The position numbers were made by a program, and so were the translations under genes. The notes beneath the pieces were generated by a model that saw only the letters and a program-made list of their open reading frames with translations, did no database searches and was not told the origin of the DNA. A stretch of 64,000 bases of DNA from Fistulifera solaris (lineage: Eukaryota > Bacillariophyta > Bacillariophyceae > Naviculales > Stauroneidaceae), in the NCBI GenBank assembly GCA_030295235.1, contig AP026137.1, positions 124,001 to 188,000 on the forward strand, written 5' to 3'. Positions 9,498-19,479 of the stretch are shown piece by piece; position 1 is the stretch's first letter; each line of letters opens with the position of its first letter.

Positions 9498-10946
9498 ATG
9501 TTCGTTTGGTCGCTCTTTCTTTCCCTTGCAGCTGTTCAAGCTCGCTCGTTTACCGATGATCGAGGCATTACGCATGAATTCACCGGCAAGCCGACCATCG
9601 TCACCTTCGCGCATACGGCTGTAACACTCTCTCATTTCGGTACGTTCTCCATCACGTGCAACTCCCTTTTCCATATCCTTTACTCTCATCATCATTACCT
9701 CACAGGACTGGGTCTTGACCAGCTCGTCGGTGTCTGGGGTGAGTTCGCTATTGACGGATCCGATTATGACTTCAACTCCGATAGTGAGTCCTCGTACCCG
9801 GCGGACCCCACACCCGAAGAAATGGAGTTTTTGGCTTCGGTGACACACATTTCTCCCAGCTGTAAGGTTGGATACTGTACCGAGTTCGACCTTGAAATCT
9901 TTGAATCGGTCAAACCCGATTATATCGTCATGCATGGCTATCGCGGTAAATTGTATGGTTTCAACACCACCATCGAAAAACAGGTTGTGAACATGCTGGG
10001 AAAGCCCATCATTTACATTGACGTCACGCAGGATGCCACTCAGCCCGGTGGCAATTGTGTTGGCGATGGTGGTGACAATTCCACATATTGTTTCGGCAAG
10101 AGCATGATTCAGGTCATTGAACAATACGAAGCTTTGGCTTTGGCGTTGGGTGCCCCGCGTCCCGCATCAATCGATCAAGACAAACGTGAGATGTGCAAGG
10201 CCGCCAAAGAGTTTCAAGAAGCGGCGAAAATTGCTCACTCCAAGGGTGTCCGTGCATTGGCTGCATATATTGTCGATGACCCAACTCAGCTGTCGTACGT
10301 GGCATTTCTGGCCGACGACATGGTGTTGCGCATGTACGAAGAACTGGGCATGCCAATACTTCATCCCGGAAGCTGTCAAGCCGCCAACTGCAGTCAAAAC
10401 TACTTTTGGGAGTGGGTTCCGACAAGCGAATTCTTTCCCGAGTGTCCTCCGGGTGGTCCTCTTACACCCGAATGTGCCGCGAACCCATTGTATCCGGTAG
10501 ATTTGTGGTTATATGACCACCGAACCACTATGATGTTCATCAGCGACGAGTTTAAAACCACGTTCCCCGACAGAGCCGTACTTCAAGGTCAGCATGTATA
10601 CTGGCCCTTTGGCGGTGGCATGATTTCGTACCGGCATGCCGCTGAAATTTTGAGCATCGTGGCGCCCCGCTTGGCCGCCGCCGAACGCATCCATCCGGCA
10701 ACCCCGTGTACCCCAGCCGATGTCTCGTCGGCGAATCATGCCATTGAAGGCTTGGGACCTAGTCAGTACGCGTGCTACGACGAGACATTCCATCGCATGG
10801 ACTACTTTCAATGTCCCGCTGATGACAATAAAGCATTGAAGGGAGGAGGAATTGCTGGAATTGTCATTGCGGGTGTGGTTGTGGCCGCCGTCACGTCTTT
10901 TTTCGTCGTCCAGAGATGCGCGTCTGGTAAGGAATCACCAAAGTAG
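9498..10946 (+). CDS. FBP1: FBP1-like siderophore-binding surface protein (460 aa, one intron)
   Basis: Exons 9498-9639 and 9706-10946; intron 9640-9705 (GTACGT...CACAG, 66 bp). The intron is a multiple of three without stops, so unspliced sequence also reads through. I chose splicing because the paralogue at 32066-33512 has an intron at the same phase-1 site after TLSHFG. The protein has a signal peptide (MFVWSLFLSLAAVQA), a periplasmic-binding-protein-like body (DQLVGVWGEF, KPDYIVMHGYRG, GKPIIYIDV, ASIDQDKREMC) and a C-terminal membrane helix (GIAGIVIAGVVVAAVTSFFVV) with a short basic end. Diatom FBP1 is a bacterial FhuD-related cell-surface protein needed for siderophore iron use; assignment is by architecture and recognised motifs. 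FBP1 genes are iron-regulated in other diatoms; I did not identify an iron box here. Confidence 0.8.
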   Translation: MFVWSLFLSLAAVQARSFTDDRGITHEFTGKPTIVTFAHTAVTLSHFGTFSITCNSLFHILYSHHHYLTGLGLDQLVGVWGEFAIDGSDYDFNSDSESSYPADPTPEEMEFLASVTHISPSCKVGYCTEFDLEIFESVKPDYIVMHGYRGKLYGFNTTIEKQVVNMLGKPIIYIDVTQDATQPGGNCVGDGGDNSTYCFGKSMIQVIEQYEALALALGAPRPASIDQDKREMCKAAKEFQEAAKIAHSKGVRALAAYIVDDPTQLSYVAFLADDMVLRMYEELGMPILHPGSCQAANCSQNYFWEWVPTSEFFPECPPGGPLTPECAANPLYPVDLWLYDHRTTMMFISDEFKTTFPDRAVLQGQHVYWPFGGGMISYRHAAEILSIVAPRLAAAERIHPATPCTPADVSSANHAIEGLGPSQYACYDETFHRMDYFQCPADDNKALKGGGIAGIVIAGVVVAAVTSFFVVQRCASGKESPK

Positions 10947-11144
10947 CATCAATTCGTCGATTCAATGTATGTAATGAAACAGTTGTTGTGTCGTAAAATT
11001 TGACGTTTGCACCACCACGATTCCTGTTTATATGTAACATCGATACATACCGGTGCGAAGCAATTTCGACCAACATAATCGCCCAACCAAAGGACGCGTC
11101 AAAATAACGTTCCTCAGCTTCCTTCGTTTTTGAAAACGATTCAT

Positions 11145-11911
11145 TCATGTACTCGCTATAGGGGTCACGAGCTGGAGTATCTTCGTACGGCAAAGTATCT
11201 CATCATGAAACACCGTTCGGAGGTGAGGTCCCCACCGGGAACGATAGTTGGTAACGCTGATATGCAAGTACGACAGCTTTGGATTCGCCCGAATGGCGCG
11301 AACAAACGCTGGTACGACTCTTGCGGTGTCATCGTACGGTTCTTGAACAACTTCTTCCCAATAATAGTCGGTGCAAAAGACCAAGCGCTCAAAATGACCC
11401 AAAGTCGGCTACTCGCTTTAAAAACGATATCAAAATGGCATCCCAAGTGTCATACTTATTCAACATGATGGCCAGATTGAGGTCCTTGGCGGAAATAGGG
11501 AGACTTTGGAAGTCCGGAGGCGGAATGGAATGTGTTTTCCGGACGTACTCTAAAGCATCGACTGGTGTGCAGAGAATGGAAGTACGGCACTTTCCGCATC
11601 CGTTTTCCCGAAAATAGCACCCATCCAAAGATGATGTCCGACGTACGCGATACTAAATTGACAGCGCTTTCGTAAGCATTTCACCGAAATGGATTCATCA
11701 ATCGCAATGAGTGTGTGATTGGTCACGCCATAGTAATTGATTGTCGTCTATGTTCCATCCAAAATCGTCGAGATGCGTCGGTTCTCGTCGTAGCTTGTAT
11801 ATATATATATATAGGACGATGACGACCGTCAATCAGTCGCTGCGCCCTTTTTCTGTATCTTCTCGGAAATGACTTCGTAGCAGTGTGAAAGAATGCGTGA
11901 CGGTCTCGCAT
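11145..11911 (-). pseudogene. LRR-like array family remnant with internal deletion
   Basis: The N-terminal part (about 11911-11720, shifted frames) shows LRREPTHLDDFGW-type sequence. This is followed almost at once, near 11600, by the middle of the family: LEYVR, then PPDFQSLPISAKDLNLAIML, DTWDAILISFLKRVADFGSF, then GHFERLVFCTDYYW, VRAIRANPKLSYLHIS and SRWGPHLRTVF. Roughly 200 codons between the ETATFFWSL and LPFSAKV motifs are missing and everything C-terminal to WGPHL is lost. A (TA)8 microsatellite at 11798-11813 lies inside the N-terminal part. Confidence 0.7.
11798..11813. repeat. (TA)8 microsatellite
   Basis: Perfect TA dinucleotide run inside the N-terminal remnant of the degraded family copy at 11145-11911, where it replaces the codons before the LRREP motif. 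Confidence 0.85.
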
Positions 11912-12351
11912 TCTATTTAATGAGCAATGGGTTCATTCAATTATTCATAAAAATATGAAGAAAATAAGCTCGTTTTCGCTCGACGCTCGAAGACGATCGC
12001 GACGCCACGGGAAAAATCAACCATGAATCACGAGTAATCACGAGTGATACATCATATAGCGACTTGCTTTCAATCATGAGCCACGGGCGAAACCCTCTTT
12101 ACGACTTACGACCCATTGGGCCTGCTATGCGCGAACCGGAGGTGAAATTCATCCGCGTCAACTGGTCAATGAGGATATATGAGGCAAGGCATCCAATATC
12201 CAATCGTTATCAAACACGACAATGCAAAAGAAGCGTAATAACATTGATATGAAGTATTTTTATGATTACCTAGTTCTTTTACTTTTTCGTGACACTTTCT
12301 TGAAACATGCTGCTTACCACGCAGCAACCTTTCCTCCTACTTCGTATTCCC
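11912..12351. other. Intergenic
   Basis: Between the 5' end of a degraded minus-strand copy and the 3' end of the secreted Cys protein gene. No motif, RNA or repeat recognised beyond AT-rich stretches. Confidence 0.4.
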
Positions 12352-12840
12352 TTAGATAAACTGGACATGGCAAGTAGACCCGGCAAGGGCGGTTTTGCAT
12401 CCTGCGGTCAAGAATCTGTTGCGGGTCGAAATCAACACAATGTTGTCTTGGCACATTTGTAACATTTCGGCACCGAGCTGGGTGGTGTCCAACTTGCGCG
12501 AATCATCGTTTTGACGAAGCTGGCGACGGAAGCCGCAGTTGAACATCGTGTTGCAGTAGGATCGGCTGTAATTTTGACGGCACCAATCGCAGGTCCCGTT
12601 CAACTTGCGTCGGGCGGGGTCGGTAGTACTGAACTCCCACTCAGCCGGGTCGAAGTTGTTCGAGATGAGAGCCATGTCGAGGTCAGGAATCATTTTGCTG
12701 TCAATGTAGGAAAATTCCGCCTCAGTGCAAGCATTTTCCCCCGCGTTCTCGTTGACGTAATAGACGGCGACTTCGGGGGCCGGAAGCTGCGCAGTGACAG
12801 AGGCGGCAGTGGCGAGCAAAGCGATGAGAGTGAACTTCAT
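12352..12840 (-). CDS. Small secreted eight-cysteine protein, unknown function (162 aa)
   Basis: ATG at 12840, stop at 12352. The protein has a clear signal peptide (MKFTLIALLATAASVTA, cleavage likely before QLPAPE) and then about 145 residues with eight cysteines: ENACTEAE, a CDWC pair, YCNTMFNC, and three near the C-terminus (MCQ, GCK, TCH). The even count suggests four disulfides, which is inference. There is no membrane anchor or repeat. The QLP-start after the signal resembles other secreted proteins in this window (for example the pair at 44.8-48.2 kb), but I see no wider similarity. I do not recognise the family. The 1-kb region upstream, to the MORN gene, is shared with that gene as a divergent promoter. 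Confidence 0.75.
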   Translation of the reverse strand: MKFTLIALLATAASVTAQLPAPEVAVYYVNENAGENACTEAEFSYIDSKMIPDLDMALISNNFDPAEWEFSTTDPARRKLNGTCDWCRQNYSRSYCNTMFNCGFRRQLRQNDDSRKLDTTQLGAEMLQMCQDNIVLISTRNRFLTAGCKTALAGSTCHVQFI

Positions 12841-13896
12841 GGTGGACTGATTGTTTTTCTTTCAACGTGCTCGAGACGAGATTTGATTTTATGAAGGAAC
12901 AATCTAAGCGGGGAAAGAAGAATTCGGCCGGAAAGATCGCATGTATGTCAACGGAGAAAGTTTACTTGCCCAGCACGCAGGAAAAGTCTGTAGAGTGTTC
13001 CATACTCAAATCAAGAATTCTAAGATTAAAGATTTCTTGAAAGGAACGAAGTTCTTTTAAGTGTTTCGGACGTCGTTGCCACGAGGATCCTTTGTTCTGT
13101 ACTAAATCATATGAGAACTCCAGTACCGGCTATTTAATCAACCGATAACCGAAAACCGATCAACCAGAGGTACAAAATTACAACATACAAAGACCGAAGT
13201 CGTATTTCGTACTTCGAGACTTCTGGCTTCTGGCTCCCGGTAATAAAGAGTCACAAGATTCAAAATCAACGAAGGACGAAGAGTAAGGATTAAAGACTAG
13301 CGAACTTTATTAACAAGACATAGGACTGTGTCTCTTAGGGACGCTGTGACTTGTGACCAGTTACCAGTTTAGGTCAAAAATCTTATAGACGCGTTTAGCG
13401 AACACCGAACACCGAACACGAACACCGTGCCATACTACATACAACGCACAACTTACAATCATAAATAATCCTAACCAGAAACTGCTTGCTGCTTGGTTAA
13501 CAATATCGCTCTTCTGTTTTTCGTTGTTTTGAGTTTTGAGATGTTCTCTAACGAATAAAAACAAAAACACGAGTAGAACAGAGTGTTAAGTAGTAGAGAA
13601 GCGAAATCGAGAAGGGATAGAAGATAGAAGAGGCTGATACTCAGTATGTTAGAAAACAGTACGTCGTCAGGGATCGAAAATCCCGATACCGGTATTTGAA
13701 TATTTGAGAACCCAAGGGATACATTAGAAACAAGCTAGAATGCCGTGATTAGGGCCTTGTTGCAGTCAACGTTTCATGTACTCCCGATGTAGAAAACGGC
13801 GTGGTTTGTTATCGTTTGACGAGCGAGCGCGAACTGTGGAGCGGACTAAGTTCGCCTTCGAAGTGATCACATCGCACAAATCGAAATGGATGAAGC
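12841..13896. other. Divergent intergenic region
   Basis: Shared upstream region of the secreted Cys protein (minus) and the MORN protein (plus). It holds short imperfect repeats: ACCGAT/ACCGAA units near 13138-13163, CGAACAC units at about 13398-13426, and a TACCGGTA palindrome (ATACCGGTAT, 13686-13695). No gene seen. Confidence 0.45.
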
Positions 13897-15042
13897 ATGA
13901 AGCAACATGAAGAACGACTTCAAACGCAGCAGGTCGATGTTAAAAAGCTAGTAGCTGTGAGAGAAGAACGCTTAGCTGCTGGTCAATGTCCAACATGTGG
14001 TCAGCAGCTTTATACATTTAAAGCAGGAAGCATCTGTTGTTGCATTGTCAGCGCAAACCTACGGAAGATTCCTTTGACGGTTCCGAACCTGGTTGAAAGA
14101 GGACAGTGCTGTCGTTGTGAACTTCATAATTCATCCAAATCCTTACAAACTCTGGAGGTATCCAGTTGTTGGAGCGAGAATGGAATAACAGGATCCCCCT
14201 TTGGTAGCTTGCTCGACCCAGTCGCAAACCATGACATGGTAAGAGAAGCGGGACATGATTTAAAACTTTCATTGAAGGAGAAACCGAGCACCGGCAGCCG
14301 TACCGGATCTCCCGCTTCCGTACCTGGTGACACGGGCTCAATGAAGACGGCGGTTTATGAAGGCGGCTACAACGGCAAAGGGGAAAAGCACGGCGAGGGT
14401 GTCATGACATGGAGCAATGGCGATGTCTTCAAAGGTACCTTCGTCAATGACAAGCGATGCGGCCATGGTACCATCGAGTTTAGCGGTGCCAATCAAGATG
14501 GTGGCGAGTACGTCGGAGAATGGCGCGACGACAAGATGCATGGCGATGGGACACGTCGGTATCCCAACGGAGACATGTACGTTGGAAACTTCGACGAAGG
14601 GAAGCGCGAGGGGGAAGGACGCTTTTACTTCAGCAACGGTGACATGTACTTTGGCGAATGGAAGAACAACCAGATGCACGGTTCGGGTCACTACTACTTC
14701 TCCTCCGGTACCCGCTTTGAAGGAATGTTTCTTTTTAACAAGAGAAACGGAAAGGGGAAAACACAGAGCGACTCTGGTAATCTTGATATCTTTCAATACA
14801 TCAACGACGAGCGCGTGGGTCAGGGAGTCCGATTTGATGCCAAGAGGACGCGAGCCTGGAGGCTCGTTCCTCGACCTGATGGTGCAATCCGGCAAATTGG
14901 TTCCGCACCTCTCGATCGGCATCGCATTACAATGTCCGAGGCTGTCAGTCTTGTTTATGAAATCGAAAATGCATCCAATTCGTACATTGAGGACCTTCTT
15001 GCCAGTCGAGGGGTGAATACACGTAATTTTACTAGTTCATAA
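13897..15042 (+). CDS. MORN-repeat protein with N-terminal Cys-rich region (381 aa)
   Basis: The N-terminal third has a cysteine-rich, possibly zinc-binding region: CPTCGQQLY, then CCC, then GQCCRC, a layout I associate with stramenopile MORN proteins. From about residue 148 there are consecutive MORN motifs of about 23 residues with the YxGxxxxGxxHGxGxxxxxxG pattern: YNGKGEKHGEGVMTWSNGD, FKGTFVNDKRCGHGTIEF, YVGEWRDDKMHGDGTRRYP, YVGNFDEGKREGEGRFYF, YFGEWKNNQMHGSGHYYF and FEGMFLFNKRNGKGK. MORN repeats commonly bind phospholipid or act as membrane or cytoskeletal scaffolds. ATG 13897 is the first ATG opening the long frame; two other ATGs just upstream (13886, 13890) start tiny overlapping ORFs. 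No signal peptide. Single exon. Confidence 0.85.
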   Translation: MKQHEERLQTQQVDVKKLVAVREERLAAGQCPTCGQQLYTFKAGSICCCIVSANLRKIPLTVPNLVERGQCCRCELHNSSKSLQTLEVSSCWSENGITGSPFGSLLDPVANHDMVREAGHDLKLSLKEKPSTGSRTGSPASVPGDTGSMKTAVYEGGYNGKGEKHGEGVMTWSNGDVFKGTFVNDKRCGHGTIEFSGANQDGGEYVGEWRDDKMHGDGTRRYPNGDMYVGNFDEGKREGEGRFYFSNGDMYFGEWKNNQMHGSGHYYFSSGTRFEGMFLFNKRNGKGKTQSDSGNLDIFQYINDERVGQGVRFDAKRTRAWRLVPRPDGAIRQIGSAPLDRHRITMSEAVSLVYEIENASNSYIEDLLASRGVNTRNFTSS

Positions 15043-15231
15043 TCGTATACCACCTGCTTTCTCGCTATAGCTCGGAGACCTTTCACCATAATCTGACATC
15101 CCAGACCTCCTGTTTTCTAAGTCTTATGGTAACCGGGGTTCTGCGTCTTTTCACGGGTTTTTTCTCCTTTCTTTTGTCGACTGTATAGCGACCCGATCGT
15201 ATGCTACTTTGTATCAAAAGAGGCGCGTCCC

Positions 15232-16914
15232 TTATCGAAACCGCCAAGCTCTTTGTGAAGTGAAGCACCAAGCTACAAGAAAGACTCGACCTGTATAGTC
15301 CGCCTTATTGTAAAATCTATTTAGCGCGTACAGCCCATCGATGTTCGATCTGTCTATACATTTTCTACCGGATTTGTCCAGCACCACAACATTCCGGTTG
15401 CGAGAAAGCAAGTGCTGTAGCCAAGAGCGATGAAAGTCGTACCGATGAACGATCTCTCCTTCCTCTTCAACCAAGTAATCCTCAAACGAATCGTCCACAG
15501 GAGTAAAGGATTGCAAAACCAACGTATGAAGAAACTGGTGTGCTTCTATTGCTTCGAAAACTCCTTGCACATAGGGTCCCCAACATAAACAGCATTGGGT
15601 TTCGCTCAAGTCTAAACACTTTAGTTAAGAATCGCACGGATCAATGCATCTGCGATCGGAGCCACATCATCCAAATCAAATAGTTCGTCTTCATCAACGC
15701 ACTCAATGCGCAAACACAGTCTTCAATATGTCCTAAAGTAGCCACTCAATTCAAAAACGCAGTGAGAAGTGTGATTCGCTCGTCGTCTATTCCCATTACG
15801 TGCACAGTGAGGTCTCTTGCCGGAATTTGTAAAGAAGAGAAATCTTCTGGCTCAATGCACCACGAGCAAAATTGGTACTTCAAGACGTGTACCTTGGCGG
15901 AGAAAGGAAAATAGAGTGCACCCGCTCTTTGGTGAACTGATCTCCAACTTTTCAATTACGTTCTCGAGGTTTAAAAGACGTCTCAAATTAGTGCTGCTCA
16001 AACACATCCTCGTAGCACCACAAAAAAACATCGACAAAAGCTTCTCCGTCGTCAAGAAATATAGAATACTAAGACAACTGCATAGATGCTTTCATCCAAC
16101 CTCGTTACGAGCCACTTTTTGGGTATCGTGTGACGGCGAATCCGTCCATTTACGCTTTAAACCAGCAAAGGGAAGCATGACACAATCTTTCGGCAATTCG
16201 GAAAAGCTCAGCTTGTCGAAGACTCTCAACTGAAACAGTCGCTGGAGTTGTTTGTCATCAAATGGCAACATGCGACTGTCGGCAAATTGAACACTCAACG
16301 ACACCGAGGACGAAATGCGCTTTTTCAAGGCATTCACCAACTTGGCTCCATTACTGCGCATGCCAAACTGTCCACCCAATTTCAACTGTAAGTAGTGATA
16401 CAGTCCCGACACGAGTGCCGTACACTGCTGGAAACGCCAATATCCTGTATTCATTTCCAAGGCGCGCTGCGGATTCGAGTTGACAATTTGTCGGAGTTGC
16501 CAAGTTTCGAAGAACGCAAAATCAAAGCGATTTATGACCCCGCAGTTCCAAAATACTCGGTTCTTCCGCGGAATGTTTCAAGGACCAGAACCAGATGGCC
16601 GTTTGAGCAATTTGTGCAATGCGTTCTCCATAAATGATGCCCTTCAAGTGCAATTTTCCGACCTTTAACAGAAACAACAGTCCGCGTGACGGCGTGCGTG
16701 TAAACATACAAAACTCGCCAAAGCTCAAAATTGTAAAGTTCCGTCCGCCAAAAGGTCGCATATTGGTATTTCTTCCAGTCAATGTCTTCCAACCGCGTCG
16801 ATTTACGCACAAATTGATACAGAGGAACGGGTTCTCCGTCCGGATTCGTTGCTGTCGCGATGACAACTGGGGAATGAGTTGTACGAGCGACTGATTCTCA
16901 ATTAGATCTCCCAT
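15232..16914 (-). pseudogene. Chimeric or internally duplicated LRR-like family pseudogene
   Basis: Starts MGDLIENQSLVQLIPQLSS (ATG 16914) and includes WFWSLKHSAEE. It then carries SNGAKLVNALKKR, LQRLFQLRVFDKL and CVMLPFAGLK (16092-16460), ending in a stop. It next repeats the same module type: a DDGEAFVDV motif near 16030-16062, TNLRRLLNLENVIEKL, and FPFSAKVHVLKYQF with EPEDFSSLQIPARDL (15746-16055). A C-terminal piece (15232-15609: CWGPYVQGVFEAIEAHQFLH, LLSRNRNVVVLDKSGRK, NIDGLYALNRFYN) ends early, before the LRPxLVT motif. At least four frame breaks. The doubled middle module points to recombination between two copies. Confidence 0.7.
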
Positions 16915-17181
16915 AATGTTCGTTTTTGTAGTAACTCGAAGGAAATAGGGAATGGGTGAGAGAGTTGTTTGAAAGAAGTAATTGTGATAGAGGTCTCAAA
17001 GATCAACGAAACAATGACAAAAGAATGACAAAAGACAAAACACGATAAATTCTCAAGCCTGCGGTAGGCAGCTACAAGAGATCTCGTACGATCTTGAGAC
17101 CTCGTCATCGTTTACTGTACGCAGTAGCTCGACCCTCTGCATTGGAGATGCCGGCGGCGGCGGACCGGACGAGCGAGACGA

Positions 17182-17640
17182 TCACTGCCTCGTCTTCCCT
17201 TCGCATCGGTACCGCAATCTAGGTACGCAGGGCTGAAACACTACTAGTAGCGACATCACTGTTTGAAATTGTAATGTTACCTTTAACATACACGACTTTA
17301 CATGCAACGAAACAGAATAACCCGATTTATTTCTCACTGTGGGCGACTTTCTTGTCCCTATGGGACGATGGAGGAGGAACTTTGTCGCTTTCCGTTTCAA
17401 GCTAGTTGTGTCCTCGGATTGGTTAGCTGCTTCGTTTATGACTACTTCGGCAACATCCTCCATTAATTTCACATCATTGATAAACTCACACAGTGTATCT
17501 GCGTGGTCTCACAAAGCGAGCAGCGCGGTATTAGTGAAAATTTTTCGCGACGCTCTTTTAGTCGGCTGCTTCGTCGTTTGGAATGGGAACTCGCCCCCAA
17601 AGTTCCATTCGAACCGATAAGACCTTGTCATTCCAATTTC
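17182..17640 (-). pseudogene. Orphan C-terminal relic of the LRR-like family with basic tail
   Basis: Immediately downstream, on the same strand, of the intact copy at 17666-19177. I read a match to the family C-terminus, ASRKIFTNTALLAL, an in-frame TGA, DHADTLCEFINDVKLMEDV, followed by a tail with Lys/Arg clusters (SLKRKATKFLLHRPIGTRKS) to TGA at 17182. The upstream part is out of frame. The basic tail is of the type on the copies at 1-462 and 3217-4868, and absent from the intact gene next to it, so this scrap came from a different member. Confidence 0.65.
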
Positions 17641-17665
17641 CGACTTCCGCTGCGAATAAAACTAA

Positions 17666-19177
17666 TCAGAGTAGTTCAGTCACGAGTTCGCACAAGAGAT
17701 CAGTGTGATGCGATAGCAATACGCCGGTGGCCCGAAACCTTCCCGAGGTACTTTGAACCAATGCCGTGATCACCAAGTGAAATCGTGAATCTGGCACTAA
17801 TGTGTCGGTGATTAACTGGAGTGATCCTACGTAGCAGGCATTCAGCCGGTACAGCTCGTCAATGGTTGTACCGTTGGTGATTCTTTTACCTTGAAAGTTA
17901 AAAATCTTGATGTAACGATTGCGCGAGAGTAAACGCTCCAATGCTGCGTAGCCCAGTGCACCCGAATATTTGAACCCATCGTCTTCGGATTCATCCTTGC
18001 AGCCTTCAATTAGCACTTCATGGAGACTGGGATGATCTTCCATGGCTTCAAAAATTTGGGGCAAGTGTGGTTCATCATCCACGCACCAGAGAATGTCGCT
18101 GACATCCAAATGTTGCAAATTCGGATTGCCCTTAATGAGACAGATCAAGGCTTGTGCCAACGAAGCGGTGTCAAATTCATTCCGCTCGGGTTCTTCGCTC
18201 GATCGCCAGTCCATGTACTTGAGAGAAAGACTGAGTCTTTCCATATGACCCAACTCGGCCACCCGGTGAAAGAACGCTACGACCAACTCGTCCCAGTTGT
18301 CGACCCAATCGAGGAATAATGTCAAATCCAGTGTTTTAGCTCTAATGTTTATCTCCTTGAAATCCTCGGGTTCTACATCCTGTGCATCCATCTTGTATTC
18401 CAGGTAGTCCGTTTTGGCGGAAAATGCCAGTAAAACTAATTCTTCATCTTCCAACCGGTCCATTCGAAGCCAGTCGAACTTATTATTCTCCAGCTCGAAA
18501 AGACGTTTCAAATTCTCCTTACTAAACGGCGTATCCTTGTTATCGAAATCGATGCACAAGGAACGAAAGGGCGACGATCGTCCTTGCAGCGCATCGACAA
18601 AGGCACTCCCATTATCGGCCCACGCAAACACGTTACTGAGTCGCAAACTTAAGGGTCGTGTGGCGAGGACCGCCGCTTGCACATCGGACCACGTACCCGT
18701 TTGTAGATCCACATGTCGTTCTGGATTGCTCTCCAAGATCTGCAGCAACTGTTCGATCTCAAATACGGTGACAGGGAATTTCCGCCGGCCATGTATCCGC
18801 AATACACAAAGTTCGGTTTCCACAGGATGTTTCAAAGACCAAAAGAATGTCGCAGTTGCGGCGATGGCGGCATCATTCTCGCCATAAATACCGCAACTCA
18901 GTTGCAACTCTTCGTCATATGCATTGTCATAGAGCGAAAACAGCACACCGTGCGGCTCATACTCTTCATAAAAACAATGCCCGATACAAATGACCGTACC
19001 ATTGTCCCGCCAAATTGTACAATTGCGATGATTGTCCCAACCGAAGTCGTACAACTGCGTCGGTTCGCCGGAAAGTAGGCGATAAAGCGGCGAAAACGTG
19101 CCAAACATGCGCGGGCGGAGTCGCTTTTGCTCTGTCGAGAGTTCTTTTTCCGGAATGAGTTGTAGCAATGATTCCAT
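17666..19177 (-). CDS. LRR-like array family protein, intact copy (503 aa)
   Basis: The second uninterrupted member. ATG at 19177 (MESLLQLIPEKELSTEQKRL), TGA at 17666. Motifs: FSPLYRLLSGEPTQLYDFGW, WRDNGTVICIG, AIAATATFFWSL, LLQILESNPER, LATRPLSLRLS, DNGSAFVDALQGR, ENLKRLFELE, LLAFSAKTDYLEY, VEPEDFKEINIRAK, NWDELVVAFFHRVAELGHM, IKGNPNLQHLDVSDILWCV, HLPQIFEAMEDHPSLHEVLI, LLSRNRYIKIFNFQGKRITN, TIDELYRLN and VLLSHHTDLLCEL. It is acidic overall and lacks a signal peptide, membrane helix and basic tail. It is closest by eye to the divergently oriented copies at 19.5-22.2 kb (shared LWCVDDEPHLP). Function unknown. Confidence 0.85.
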   Translation of the reverse strand: MESLLQLIPEKELSTEQKRLRPRMFGTFSPLYRLLSGEPTQLYDFGWDNHRNCTIWRDNGTVICIGHCFYEEYEPHGVLFSLYDNAYDEELQLSCGIYGENDAAIAATATFFWSLKHPVETELCVLRIHGRRKFPVTVFEIEQLLQILESNPERHVDLQTGTWSDVQAAVLATRPLSLRLSNVFAWADNGSAFVDALQGRSSPFRSLCIDFDNKDTPFSKENLKRLFELENNKFDWLRMDRLEDEELVLLAFSAKTDYLEYKMDAQDVEPEDFKEINIRAKTLDLTLFLDWVDNWDELVVAFFHRVAELGHMERLSLSLKYMDWRSSEEPERNEFDTASLAQALICLIKGNPNLQHLDVSDILWCVDDEPHLPQIFEAMEDHPSLHEVLIEGCKDESEDDGFKYSGALGYAALERLLSRNRYIKIFNFQGKRITNGTTIDELYRLNACYVGSLQLITDTLVPDSRFHLVITALVQSTSGRFRATGVLLSHHTDLLCELVTELL

Positions 19178-19479
19178 TTGTTGTCTTTTCTTCTTTTAAT
19201 GTCTGGTTCGTAAGAATGTATTAGAATACAATATAGGCAAAGAGGTCGATGAAAATGAAAGCGATGAAGAAAGAGGGCAAACACGAAATAATATGTAGTA
19301 TTTGAGAACAACTAAAGTCGCAGAATAACAAAAATTTTCCTGCTCGTACTGTAGGGTCTTCTTGTACCGTACCGTTCAGTACCGAATCGAGGTTGCAACG
19401 TGCAGTGTCCGTTAAAATATCGTACCGGTACCTTTATACTCCAGGTTAGTATACCGGTAAGATATGAAGCAATTTTCGC
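19178..19479. other. Divergent intergenic region with two TACCGGTA palindromes
   Basis: Short region between the intact minus copy and the 5'-truncated plus copy. It contains GTACCGGTAC (19422-19431) and TACCGGTA (19452-19459). The second lies about 20 bp before recognisable family sequence begins. Confidence 0.6.

Noticed and set aside
9640-9705. Reading the FBP1-like gene at 9498 without an intron (482 residues)
   Set aside because: The segment has canonical GTACGT...CACAG ends at the same codon as the paralogue's stop-containing intron and breaks homology.
14338-14922. 194-codon open frame antisense to the MORN gene
   Set aside because: Produced by the biased codon pattern of the MORN repeats on the other strand; no independent evidence.
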